A stretch of 64,000 bases of DNA, taken from the NCBI GenBank assembly GCA_025526995.1, contig JAHLKG010000010.1:682001-746000 (forward strand). The letters are read 5' to 3'. The position numbers were made by a program, and so were the translations under genes. The notes beneath the pieces were generated by a model. It was not told the origin of the DNA. It did not search any database and worked only from the letters and a program-made list of their open reading frames with translations. Source of the DNA: Powellomyces hirtus (taxonomy: Eukaryota > Chytridiomycota > Chytridiomycetes > Spizellomycetales > Powellomycetaceae). This document shows, piece by piece, positions 23,402-33,289 of this stretch. Within the stretch, counting starts at the first letter, position 1, and every line of letters starts with the position of its first letter.

Positions 23402-24529
23402 TCCGGAGCAGCGTCTATGTTATAAAAACGGGGGAGAAGTGCACGGGCGACGTCCACGAAAGGGGAATGCCGGAATGCGTGCGCGGGGGGGGGGGGGGGG
23501 GGAGGGCGGCTGGGAATGAGGGGGGGAGAGTGTTTGCGAGAGAAGGCGAATCTCTTTGTATGGGAGGGAGGGGAGGGGGGCGGGCGGAGAGAGAGAGGGT
23601 ATATATAGCGGACGCACAGGGGCCAAAATGAAGAAAAGCGAGCGAACGCGGGAGGGCGAGAGAGGGAGACAAGGGAGGGAAAAAAAGGCGCAGTGTACGA
23701 CGAGGCGACGACGAGTCACAAACACACCGACTGAGAGACAAGGCGACGACGGAAACGAGGCGAGTCAGTCAGTCAGTCAGTCAGTCAGTCAGTCAGTCAG
23801 TCAGTCAGTTGGAGGGAGTGTGCGTGCGTGGGAGCGTGAATGGGTTGTGGCGGGCGGGTCGAGTGGCTCGCGATGGGCCTCTCCCTCGTCCTCCTCATCA
23901 AGAGAGAGAGAAGAGAAGAAAACTATTGGCAAGGAAGAAAGGCACCATCCATGATACTAGTTCTATCATACTACAAGCGTACAGTAGGCGTCGGAACTAC
24001 TAGAAAGGGACGTCATCCGTCCATCCCATCCATCCATCAAACATGCAACTATCATAGTCATAGAGTCCTTGTCTGTTGCCAAGTCATGTCTCCTTCCCCC
24101 ACACAGCCTCACATCCACAACGCCCCTACAATGACTACTACATCATCCATCCTAGGTCTATCACTCGTGCTCAACGCGCCTTCAATCCCCCAATCACCCG
24201 CCAATTGAGGCGGTGCTGTATCGATAAAACCCTAGAACGCAAAAACCTTCCCCCCCCCTACATCTACTCCTTCCTCTTGCACTAATCCTGGCTCCTCCCG
24301 TGACTTGAGTGGCCTGCAACTTGATATGCTGACGTGAGCGTTGGTGCTCCTCCCCCCCCCCCCCCCATCGGATTCCTCTCACCCCTCTTCCGTCGTCGCA
24401 CTTTCGAGTCCATACATGATAGCTGATAGAAACGGACAACGAGCACACAAATAAACCCCCTGAGCTTCTATTCTATCCCACGGCTATCCTCTTTCTTCTC
24501 TCTTCCATCCTCCGCTTCTCGGAAAACTC
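23402..24529. promoter_or_regulatory. divergent region, PMC1 / KAT14 promoters
   Basis: Lies between two divergent start codons. Contains a G-run (about 23486-23502), a TATATATA element at 23600-23607 that suits PMC1, a 46-nt (TCAG)n microsatellite at 23764-23809, and C-runs near 24250 and 24350-24366. No gene supported. Confidence 0.6.
23764..23809. repeat. (TCAG)n microsatellite upstream of PMC1
   Basis: Eleven or so perfect tetranucleotide units about 360-400 nt upstream of the Ca2+-ATPase start codon. Confidence 0.95.
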
Positions 24530-27500
24530 ATGCCTCCGAAAAAGAATGCGCTTCTTCCCACACTCACCTCATTTCCATACGACGCAAGTGTTGAGAAAAG
24601 CCACTCGTAAACAGTCTTTTCGTTTCATGCCTGTCCTAACCCTCTCGCCTGGTTTCCCTCCCACAGGCAAACTCTCTTGCCTGGCTCGACACGGCCCACA
24701 CCGAAAACGCACAACACACCTACTGCTACTGCGGGACCGATAAGCGACCCCACCCGCACCGGCCTGCCCCCGCCACAGAACCCATGCTGAAATGCAACAC
24801 GTGCGCCAACCTTTTCCACCCCGACTGCGTCAACTGCTTGCCCAATGACTCCCTGCTTGACGGGGACTCCTTTTATACCTTCCGATGCTCGGTGTGTGGC
24901 AAGGGCAAACAGACTTTTGAGCGCGCTGCTATGAGCTGGTTAGTAATGTGAAGCCGTACGCGTGGGATGCAGCCAGACCGAGGAAGGGAAACCGCACGCT
25001 GCAATGCGGGAAGAGCAATGTTTCCGATATCTGAATGATTTGAGCAAAACCTCGTCGTCTTGTACCGGAACGGCGTATGTGCACGATCTAACATTTCCTG
25101 CGTCATTCTGTTAAATGACCGCCTTCGGTCAACGACCCATTCCACTGTTCCTTGCCCCTTCTCATCCAGTACTTTTCTACAGGGTCGCCATCACACACCT
25201 AGTCTTGTACAATCTCCTTCTCCGCAACCCGGACAAAGAGTTCATGCGTTGGAAAGAAGACATTTGTCACTTCATCGATGCCCACTGGGAGTACCTCAAA
25301 CCCGGTAAAGCAAAGTCAGCGACATGGAACAACACGGTTGCCAGCGTTCTCTCCGTTGCCCAAGGAAAAGTCTTTCGCTCGGGATCCGAAGAGTGTGGGG
25401 TGCCTGGATTTTGGAGCCTCAGCGTCATGGAGCCCCCGCTGACAGCCGCGGGCAAGCCCTCGGGGCCAAAACCGAAATCGGGAACACCGAAAGCGGTTAC
25501 ACCCAAAGCAAGTACCCCCAAATCAGCAGCGACGTCGCGGAAACCGACAGCGTCCCCACTTGCGTCTGCTACCACTGCGAAGCGCACTACGCGACGCGCA
25601 GCTTCCACCGATCAGCATCTTGCGTCTAAACCAGCCCGACCGCCAGCAAAGTCCCAATCCGGGCTTGGGATGGGCAAATCTCTGCCTGTGTCTGCTCAGC
25701 AAGAGGACAATGTCCATGATGGGTGGTCGTTCCCGCGGAAAAGAAAGCAGGATAAGGATGATGAAGATTCCGGTTCTTTGCCGTACTCGAAGAAAATCAA
25801 AACAGAAGCGACCACCGATGAAGACCACCGCCCCTCCACCGGCCGGAAAGGCGTTGGGCAGAAATCATACCGGGCAAAATCATTATTGCGACGGCGCTCG
25901 TCGGCGTCGTCGGATCCGGACATTTTTGGAGATAGCGACTCGGAGTTGTCAGTTCTGTCGTCATTGGAGGATAGTGATGAGGATGATCGTCAGAGTAGCA
26001 ATCAACCCATGCATTCGAAACAGGTCCGCCGCGACGTCAATGTCAAGTTGGAAAATGGGCAACGATCCATTCATAGCCCGAGGAAACAGCTTGGGACCAC
26101 AAGGCCTTCCAAGGCACTGCCTGGCGACTCACGGCTAGATGATAAAAAAGAAGACGGAACCGACAACGACGACGACCTTGAAGAAAATGCCATGCGTCAA
26201 CCAGGTACTGCACGCACAGTGGCTGAAACAGCGACCCGAACCACAAGAACAAGCAAAGTCCAGTACTACGACGACCCGTTTGGCGATCTCTCGGACGAGG
26301 CGGAGGACGACGATGAAGAAGATGAGGACGAAGACGAAGCAGATGACAGTGATTCCAGTCAAGACAACGATGATGATGATGTGGGCAATGAGGAAGTTGT
26401 GAGCAAAGAAGAGCCGGTCCTTGTTGCCAGCGTCGCGCGTGACAAGCATTCGCGACCCAGGGTATGAATAGTCTCGATACGTGAGGTTCCCTCCATGACA
26501 GGCAGTCTAACTCTTTACCCTCTTACGCAACAGCCCAAACCAATTGCTCCAGCCCACCACACCCTCCTCACCCCGGAACAAGAACACACCCTCCTCCAAC
26601 ACCTCAACTCCCACCGCAGCACCAGCACCACCACCCTGCCACCCGCCGTCCTCCGCCTCCGCCGCAAAATCCACCTCCGCCGCCTCAAACGCACCATCGG
26701 CCTCCGTCTCCTCGACCTCGACGCCGCCGTCTCCCGCTCTCTGCGCAGCAACGCTAAACCCCTCACCCCGCTCCTCCCCTACCGAAAACACGCAACCCTA
26801 TTGCCGAGTGTCGTCACGCTACCCAATGGACGGCCCGCGCGCTTGACGATCCGCGGAATGGACGATAAATCCGCATTGGCGAGATTCCGCGCAGTCAAGG
26901 GCGTCACCAAAACACAGTACAACAACTCGTTTCTATCGAGACTTTACGGAAACACACAACCCACCCGCACCGTCTCCCCCTACACGGGCCGCATCCTCCT
27001 CCCCCACATCTGGGAACCCCACCATCTCGCCACCTCAACCCCCGCCCACCAAACCCTCGCCGCCATCGCACCCACCACCGCCGCCCACCCCATCACCTTT
27101 ACCCACCTCACCCCGCGCACCCTCCCGCACGTCAACACCCTCCTCTCCAACACCTTCTGGCCCGGCATCAACGTCACGGAAGCCCTCCAGTACCCCGACT
27201 TTACGATTGTCGCCACGCACGCCCGCCACCTCGTTGTCGCCGTTGCGATCATGACCCCGGACGCCTATCTCAGCTACATTGCGGTCAGGAGTGGATGGGA
27301 GGGCGCCGGGCTGGCCCGCTTTATGCTCTGGTATCTGATCGCGGCGGTGCCCGGCAAGGATATCACGTTGCATGTGTCGGCCAACAATAAGGCGATGGTG
27401 AGTTTGTGTGCCCGCGACAACGAAAAGCAGAAAACGGGACATTGCCGACTTGCATGCTGAAACCAACGTTTTGTTTTTTTCTTTTTTTTGGCTTTTTGGT

Positions 27501-27642
27501 TGGGTCTTTTGCTTGTTGGTAGCTGCTCTACCAACGTCTCGGCTTCAAACCAGAGGAATTCATTGTAGGCTTTTACGACAAGTACCTGCCTGCGGAAAGC
27601 CATGCCTGTAAAAACGCGTTTTTTGTCCGGTTGCGAAGATGA
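24530..27642 (+). CDS. KAT14: KAT14 (CSRP2BP)-like histone acetyltransferase with PHD finger
   Basis: KAT14 is the second acetyltransferase subunit of the metazoan ATAC complex. Five exons (24530-24583, 24667-24938, 25183-26461, 26534-27397, 27523-27642) give 862 residues. The first intron has a GC-AG border (donor GCAAGT), the only choice I found that keeps frame. Residues 38-101 form a Cys/His zinc finger of PHD type (YCYCG, LKCNTCANLFHPDC, FRCSVCGKG). A conserved helical segment (DICHFIDAHWEYLKPGK) follows, then a long acidic, disordered middle. The C-terminal 140 residues match the human KAT14 GNAT fold closely: NTFWPGINVTEALQYPDF, HVSANNKAMLLYQRLGF and FYDKYLPAESHACKNAFF. Catalysis is inferred from family. 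Confidence 0.93.
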
Positions 27643-28165
27643 TGTTGCAAATAAAAAAGAAAAATGAATAGAAAACTGCCCCAAAAGAAAAATAAATAAC
27701 AAGCCCTCCGCACTCTGCTTGCTTTCTTATTCTACTGGCAACGGTGCTGCCTCAAATTTGTCGCGCCTACGCCACATCGCATCAGCCACACACGTGGTGT
27801 CTACATCCCATCATTGAAGTCGCATCCCGTTGAACCAGACCAAGAAAATCAACTGAAGAGGAGAAAGCCAACGCCGAGAATGTGAGAGATTGTAACAACA
27901 GTATATTTTGTACAAAAGAAAAAGGAACGAAAAAAAAAAAACAAAAAACATAGAAAAGCACACACAAGAACCCCCAGAATGCGCTCATCCAAAGCGCAGC
28001 GGCCGGGGGGATGGGGGGAGTACGAATGGAAACATACAAGCACACAAAAGACACATCTATAATACAGAACAACACGAAAAAAGCGGGGGGGGGGTAGTCC
28101 GGATCTATCCAGAAACAGTTGGGTGTCGTATTCGCCTTATTCACCGTCGTGCAGGGGGTCTCCTT
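27643..28165. other. convergent 3' intergenic region
   Basis: No gene supported between the KAT14 stop and the stop of the small minus-strand gene. A-rich on the plus strand (27660-27700, 27900-27960). AATAAA occurs right after the KAT14 stop at 27649-27654. Confidence 0.6.
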
Positions 28166-28528
28166 TCAAACGCCACAAATGCCAGTGACGCGGTGCACGG
28201 GCACATTCCACGGACTAGCAGCCGCGCTCGGCGGGTGTTGAGCGTCGCCGGGGGGGCCGGGGCGCGGGACGATCGTGTCGGGGTGCTGGATGAGCGAGGC
28301 GAGGATGCGGCTGGTGGGGTCGGTCGGGCTGTACACGACCCGGTGCGTGGATGCAGACCGTTTGGCGTCGGGGTATCCGCCGGGCGGCGAGGTGGGAGAT
28401 GTGAGCATCATGTGCGTGCTGCTCGGCGAGGGACTGTCGTGCGTGAGTTTGCGTTTTTGCCCCGTGGACGGTGCATGCGTGGCATGGTAATGCGCTTGCG
28501 TGTCGATTTGCATAGGTGTGGCGCACAT
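28166..28528 (-). CDS. small hypothetical Pro/Ser/His-rich protein
   Basis: Not recognised. A single-exon frame of 120 residues starting MCATPMQIDTQAHYHATHA, with a basic KRK cluster and repeated SP/TSP dipeptides (DSPSPSS, LTSPTSPPGG, VYSPTDP), which would suit proline-directed phosphorylation. The middle segment RILASLIQHPDTIVP looks like a short amphipathic helix. Third codon positions are strongly C/G, as in the neighbouring real genes, and a TATA-like element lies about 150 nt upstream. These two points are the case for it being real. No homologue comes to mind. Confidence 0.5.
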   Translation of the reverse strand: MCATPMQIDTQAHYHATHAPSTGQKRKLTHDSPSPSSTHMMLTSPTSPPGGYPDAKRSASTHRVVYSPTDPTSRILASLIQHPDTIVPRPGPPGDAQHPPSAAASPWNVPVHRVTGICGV

Positions 28529-28678
28529 GATTCGGAACTGGGTCGTTGTGGTGCGTTGCCTGTGGGGTTGGTTGGGTCTCCTATCTGTCTGTGCAGAGAA
28601 ACGAAACGGTTGTTGCAAAAGCGAATGTCGGAGGACGATGGCAGGAATGTACGTGGGAAAGCAAGCCCGAGCGTCCGA

Positions 28679-28691
28679 ATTTATATATAAA
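28679..28691 (-). promoter_or_regulatory. TATA-like element for the small hypothetical gene
   Basis: On the minus strand it reads TTTATATATAAAT, about 150 nt before the start codon. Isolated in otherwise mixed sequence. Confidence 0.4.
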
Positions 28692-29492
28692 GTAAACCCG
28701 CCCCAAAAGCACAGTCGCGACTCGCACGCGTTTGCTAAAACATAAAGCATCCAGAGACAAACGCAAGAGCTTCGGCCGCCGGCAGAGTCTCTAAAAATAG
28801 ACAATAGATTGCGCCAGAAAAAACATACAAAACAGACCCCTCGCATACTTAGAAGACCCTGAATGTTGATTTAACCTTGATCACACTTCCGATCTTTGAA
28901 ATGGTTTTGGTTCGAACAATGCTTCTCCCAACCCCGAGCTCTTCAGGGTTAGGCTTCTGAATCCATTGTCCCACGCGATAGCAGCAATCATGCTTCACCC
29001 ATCGCATTTTGGCTTTCTCGCCTTTCCCAATATCAATGGGAGATACATGTCGGCTGGGTAGGTGCTGTATGCATATGTCCGCTAGGATATATATTTATCT
29101 TATCAGTTACCCCCAGTGCATATCATGAGAACGCACCGGGACCTCGTCAAAGGTCCACAGTTGGAGCGTTTTACGTTTTGACACATTCACTTCTGCCCAA
29201 ATCCTGGCGAGCTCTTGCGTCTCTTTTTATATTGCATAATATATATAATCCGCATGCACCTTCCTGGGAGATGGACGGTACATGAATTTCCCGAGCTCGT
29301 AACGTCAGCAGCACACGTGAACATCGCCAACGCGTTTCGTCCTGCTCTGTCAGCACAATCCCCGCTCTTACAACCCCGTTGCGTCCCAAAATAGGTACAG
29401 CGACAGGGGGGCGGGCACATCGAAGTGACCTGCCGACTTGAGATTTCGTACGCATTATGTCACTTTATTCGGCGGATGGGATATGTAAGCGT

Positions 29493-29529
29493 AAGCGTAA
29501 GTTATCACGTAAAAGCGATACTTACGCTT
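29493..29529 (+). promoter_or_regulatory. inverted repeat with GTAAGC repeats, putative operator
   Basis: AAGCGTAAGT (29493-29502) is repeated exactly as its reverse complement at 29520-29529 across a 17-nt spacer, next to extra GTAAGC units and two CACGTAA copies. It sits about 75 nt before the TATA box of the secreted DPBB gene, a position that suits a regulator site. Role is inference. Confidence 0.35.
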
Positions 29530-29602
29530 CACGTAAGATTGGGCTGGGGTGAAGCTGTTGTCGAACGCTCACGGAGAGGGGACGGGGGGCAGGGACGAGG
29601 GG

Positions 29603-29610
29603 TATAAAAA
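29603..29610 (+). promoter_or_regulatory. TATA box of the expansin-like gene
   Basis: TATAAAAA flanked by G-runs and C-runs, 122 nt before the start codon. It is the clearest TATA box in the window. Confidence 0.65.
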
Positions 29611-29731
29611 CCCCCCACACCGCAATCTCTTCCCACGTTCCCGCACTCCTAACTGTCGCGCAAACACTCTTCCCCACCTACCCCGCTACCACTCATATCC
29701 ATTTGCTTTTACACAAAAAAGTGATCCTACT

Positions 29732-29982
29732 ATGCCATCACCATCACCATCACCCACGCCCTTTCTCCTCCTCCTCCTCCTCCTCGCATCCCCATGCACA
29801 ACAGCAACACCCGCCAATACATCAACAGGGATCCACACTCACACCCACCTCGCGCGCCGATGGGCACCGGGGATCGCGTTCCAGGGCAAAATGACATATT
29901 ACGGGGATGGATGTATGTGTGGGCTAGACTGGATTCTGCATCGAGCGTTTATGTTGTTGAATTTGTTTTTGGATATTTATGT

Positions 29983-30021
<39 letters not shown>

Positions 30022-30253
30022 GATTAGATAAATCACTGCAGAACGGAGCCGACCCGCCGCCCCTCGGCCCACAAAACGGCGGGTGGTACGGCGCATGCTA
30101 CAACACCTTCTGGCAGAACCCGCAGCCGCTGCTTCCCAAGAATTTTAACGCGTTCGCCGCTTTGGTAAGACCGAAACGAAAAGAAAGAAAAAAAATAAGT
30201 TTGATAGAAATAACCGACGAAAAATATAAAAACTGTATATTCACTCACTTTCA

Positions 30254-30285
<32 letters not shown>

Positions 30286-30703
30286 GCGCGCGCAGAACAA
30301 AGCCCAGTTCCAACTCCTCACCCCGCAACTCGTCTGCGGATCCTGTCTGCTTCTCACCCACCCATCTACCAAATCCACAACGCTCGTTCAGATCGTGGAT
30401 AGTTGCCCGGGATGTCCCGCGGGCGGGATCGACGTTTCGCACGCTGCGTTTGCCGCGTTGCTCAAAACCACACCACCCACACCACCCGCCGCGTCGTCGT
30501 CGTCACCGTGGGACCAGACGGTGCACATTGGTACGATCCCCAATGTGATTTGGCAGGTTGCGAGCTGTAAAGGGTTGGTGGCGGATCCCGTGTTCCGCGT
30601 CGATGGCGTGCCGGCGGATACCGTGATTGCGCAGAAAAAAGCGGTCGTCAAGAGGGGCGTCGTGCGGTTGGCAAGGTTGGAAGCGGTCGCCGGGGTGGAG
30701 TAA
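29732..30703 (+). CDS. secreted expansin-like / RlpA-type DPBB protein
   Basis: Probable secreted double-psi beta-barrel protein of the barwin/expansin-like family, which acts at or on cell walls and usually has no hydrolase activity. Three exons (29732-29912, 30028-30164, 30296-30703) give 241 residues. An N-terminal signal peptide (poly-Leu core, then ASPCTTATPA) is followed by GKMTYYGDG, the typical first strand of the fold. The domain goes on with GWYGACY, CGSCLLLTH, VQIVDSCPGCPAGGIDVS and HAAFAAL, matching the family's DPBB core with its Cys pairs and Asp. The length is as expected, and no CBM63 domain is seen. Both introns have very long poly-T tracts (37 T in the first). Confidence 0.85.
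29984..30020 (+). repeat. 37-nt poly-T tract in an intron
   Basis: Uninterrupted run just before the 3' splice site of intron 1 of the expansin-like gene, so it acts as an extreme polypyrimidine tract. Confidence 0.95.
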
Positions 30704-30930
30704 GGAGAGAGCATGCGAGCCGAGAGAAAAATATTGTTTTTGTATATGTTGTGTGCGATTGTGAGTTGTGATTGTGTGTGATGATACCCCGCCGTGTGTA
30801 TATCCCCCTCATGTGTAAAATAAAAGTATAGTTGTGCTCGCGCCCAATCTCCCATCCGCAAAACCCAGCGGTATTTCGTTCGCTACAGACAAAAAACTGC
30901 ATATATCTACATAACCAGAAACCAATGAAA

Positions 30931-32167
30931 TCAAACCTTCTCGGCCTTCTTGACTTGATACACATCCGCCATGTTTTCCAGCGCCAAGTTCCTCAACACG
31001 AGGTGTGCTCCAAAAAAGGTCATGACGGCTCTCATCTCGCCCGCATCCATGGGCATCGAGTGGCCTTTGCCCGGAACGACGTGCGTGGTGAGCGAGCCGT
31101 TGGTCCCAATTACGCGGTTCAGAAACGCTGCCTAAAAACACACGCAGGAAAATAGTTTAATAACCTGGACAATTTTCTCACTCGCACAAAACCCTGTTCA
31201 CACACAGCCTACCTCTTTCCGCCACTCCCTCACCACATCATCTCCATCCCCCTGCGTCACCAAAACCTTCACCTCCCCGTGGACTCTCAGCAACGTCCCT
31301 GCATACGACGCCTCATTCGGCCACCCACTCACACTGACCGCCCCACCCAGCGGCCCGACCGGACCAAACAGGGCCACATCCACCACCGCGGCGCCGCCTT
31401 GCGAGAACCCAAACAAGAAGATGTTGCGCGCGGGCCATCGCTGCTGCGGGTCGTCGTCGTCGTCCGCACTCGTGGCCAGGATGCGCGCGTGGATAAAGTC
31501 GGCGAGCAGTTTACGCGTTTTCGAGATCGAGTCGCGGATCACGGGTGAGGACGGTGCGTGTTCTATAGTAAGCACGAGAGAAACATAAATTTTGGGTCTC
31601 AGTTTTGGCCATCAAGCCATCTTTGATTTTATATCTGGGCCTTACCGTTTCCATAAGCATCGAACACGGGCGCCCAACATGTCCCCTCGTGATACGGCAC
31701 CGGAAATGGAGCCTTGATCGCCAGTACCGCCGTCTGCGGGAGATCCATCTTCTTTCCAAAATTGAGGAAGTTTTCTATGCTTTGATGTAGGTGCTCCGCT
31801 CAGTGTTTTCTGGGACCTCCAGGCTTGCTCTCCTTCTCCCAACCTCTCTCTTTACCTGGCGTGTCTCCTATGTACGAATTATTTGTATATGTTAGTTAGC
31901 AAATGAAAGTTCCCTTTTTTTTTTACACATCCTTTTTGCTCGTTTCGTTTTTGTGGTTCTTACCCATTCCGTGAGCCAGTATGAGAATGTTGGTGTCGAC
32001 CGAGTCAGGGCTCGGAGAGTAGACAAACTATCCAAAACCGACGCGGGTCAGGACAAGCTGTGGAGCGAGCGCAACGAAGATGGTTTTGGAGAGGCTGCTT
32101 GAGACGTAAAGTAGCTTACTTTGACTCCCGGGTAGGATGCTGGGGTTGCTTTCTTCCGGGTGTTCAT
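30931..32167 (-). CDS. alpha/beta hydrolase, acyl-protein thioesterase / phospholipase-carboxylesterase family
   Basis: Probable serine esterase of the LYPLA/LYPLAL group, acting on acylated proteins or lysolipids. Six exons (32167-32120, 32027-31964, 31867-31856, 31774-31646, 31562-31213, 31131-30931) give 267 residues; the third exon is only 12 nt. The oxyanion region ILILAHGMGDTP spans that micro-exon. The nucleophile elbow is FGFSQGG, the Asp region is VLVTQGDGDD and the catalytic His is in GKGHSMP. A Ser-Asp-His triad is thus visible and in order. The start chosen is the ATG at 32167. An in-frame upstream ATG (about 32222) would add 18 residues including a poly-Pro run coded by a C homopolymer. 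The C-terminal extension is lineage-specific. Confidence 0.85.
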
Positions 32168-32184
32168 TTCGGTCTTTCCAGTCT

Positions 32185-32203
32185 GGGGGGGGGGGGGGGG
32201 GGG
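32185..32203. repeat. poly-G/poly-C tract, 19 nt
   Basis: Uninterrupted run just upstream of the hydrolase start. It would code for proline if the upstream start were used. Confidence 0.92.
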
Positions 32204-33289
32204 TTGGAAATGGTCTGGCATGTTTGCATATCGAGCAGAAGCAAAAGACGTGTTGGCGCGCGTGAAACTATTGTACAGTAGCACATCCCGGTTCTGCGTT
32301 TGGCAAAGAAGTCAACGTTCCGCAGACAGTCGCCAGCCACCATGGCTCCCCATTCTCAACTTTAACAAGTCAAAATCAAGCGAGGTGAACCAGCACGCAT
32401 CGCAGCAACGGGTGCGGCGCTCTCGGTACGGCACTGTTGACGCGCACTTTGGGCTCGGCCCTCACCATCATGGAATGAGATGCCAGTGGTTCTACCGTCG
32501 TCAGAGGTGCCGTTCTAGATAAATTGAGGCCCCCGAGTTATGGACGTTCGCCTGCACTACGGGTAGAGGTCACGGTCGCCTTTTCTGAAATAGTGGGAAA
32601 TCGAGGAGGGATAGGATGTGCATGGTTTGCAGATGAGTTACATTAGAGGGCGCCAACGATTCTTAGAGTCCCAATGCTGGTATAAGATGTGCGTAGGGGT
32701 TTAAACAGAGTAACTAGCTCCCACAATCTGCATCTATCTTTTCTCTCTACGTGTATCAAGCTTTATCGCCCGCGAAAACAACTTTACGCATGGACTATGC
32801 CCTTCGCACCAAATATCCGAAGTGAGCCCCGAGAAAACGAAAACCATCAGCGGGATTCTTGCCCACCTGGGCCGTAGCCGCCGCCATCTCACTAGGCTGG
32901 GAAAGATGCCAAGTGCAAGGTTCTGCGCGGCGGCCGAGGGGACCTCGCTTATTAGCAAAAGCCACATCTGAAATGCAAAAAAGGCGGTCGAATTCGAGAA
33001 CCTGATCGAGTGGCTGTTCCAGATACTCTGTGGAGAAATACCCCCACACCGTGGTCGCGCATGGCCGCGTGGGATCCTGTCCGGACCCATGTTTGCAAGT
33101 GCAGACCGAGGCCGAGGGACAGTGTGTCCGGTACGGCGTTAAGGGCAATGTTTTCAAACAGCTTGGCGACGGCCGTCGAGTGGGGGGCGACTCGAGACGG
33201 CCCGGCTGATCAGCGAAATGCATCCCCAGTATGGTGCATTGCGATCGCGATGCAAAGTAGCTGCGCAAAGCGGGCACCTGAGGTCCACT
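32204..33289. other. intergenic / decayed 5' part of the ankyrin gene
   Basis: No intact gene. From about 32950 onward, plus-strand fragments (FQILCGEIPPH, QYGALRSRCKVAAQSGH) look like the N-terminal region that precedes ankyrin repeats in this type of protein, but frames change and stops interrupt. Confidence 0.45.

Larger units (their letters stand above)
28692..29731. other. intergenic / 5' flank of the expansin-like gene
   Basis: No gene supported. Contains several TATATA stretches (about 29090, 29240) and, near 29485-29540, a cluster of GTAAGC and CACGTAA repeats with an inverted repeat. A canonical TATA box at 29603 leads into the next gene. Confidence 0.6.

Noticed and set aside
23764..23809. 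TCAG array considered as a CRISPR-like or phage-type repeat
   Set aside because: It is a simple tetranucleotide microsatellite without spacers, in a eukaryotic genome.
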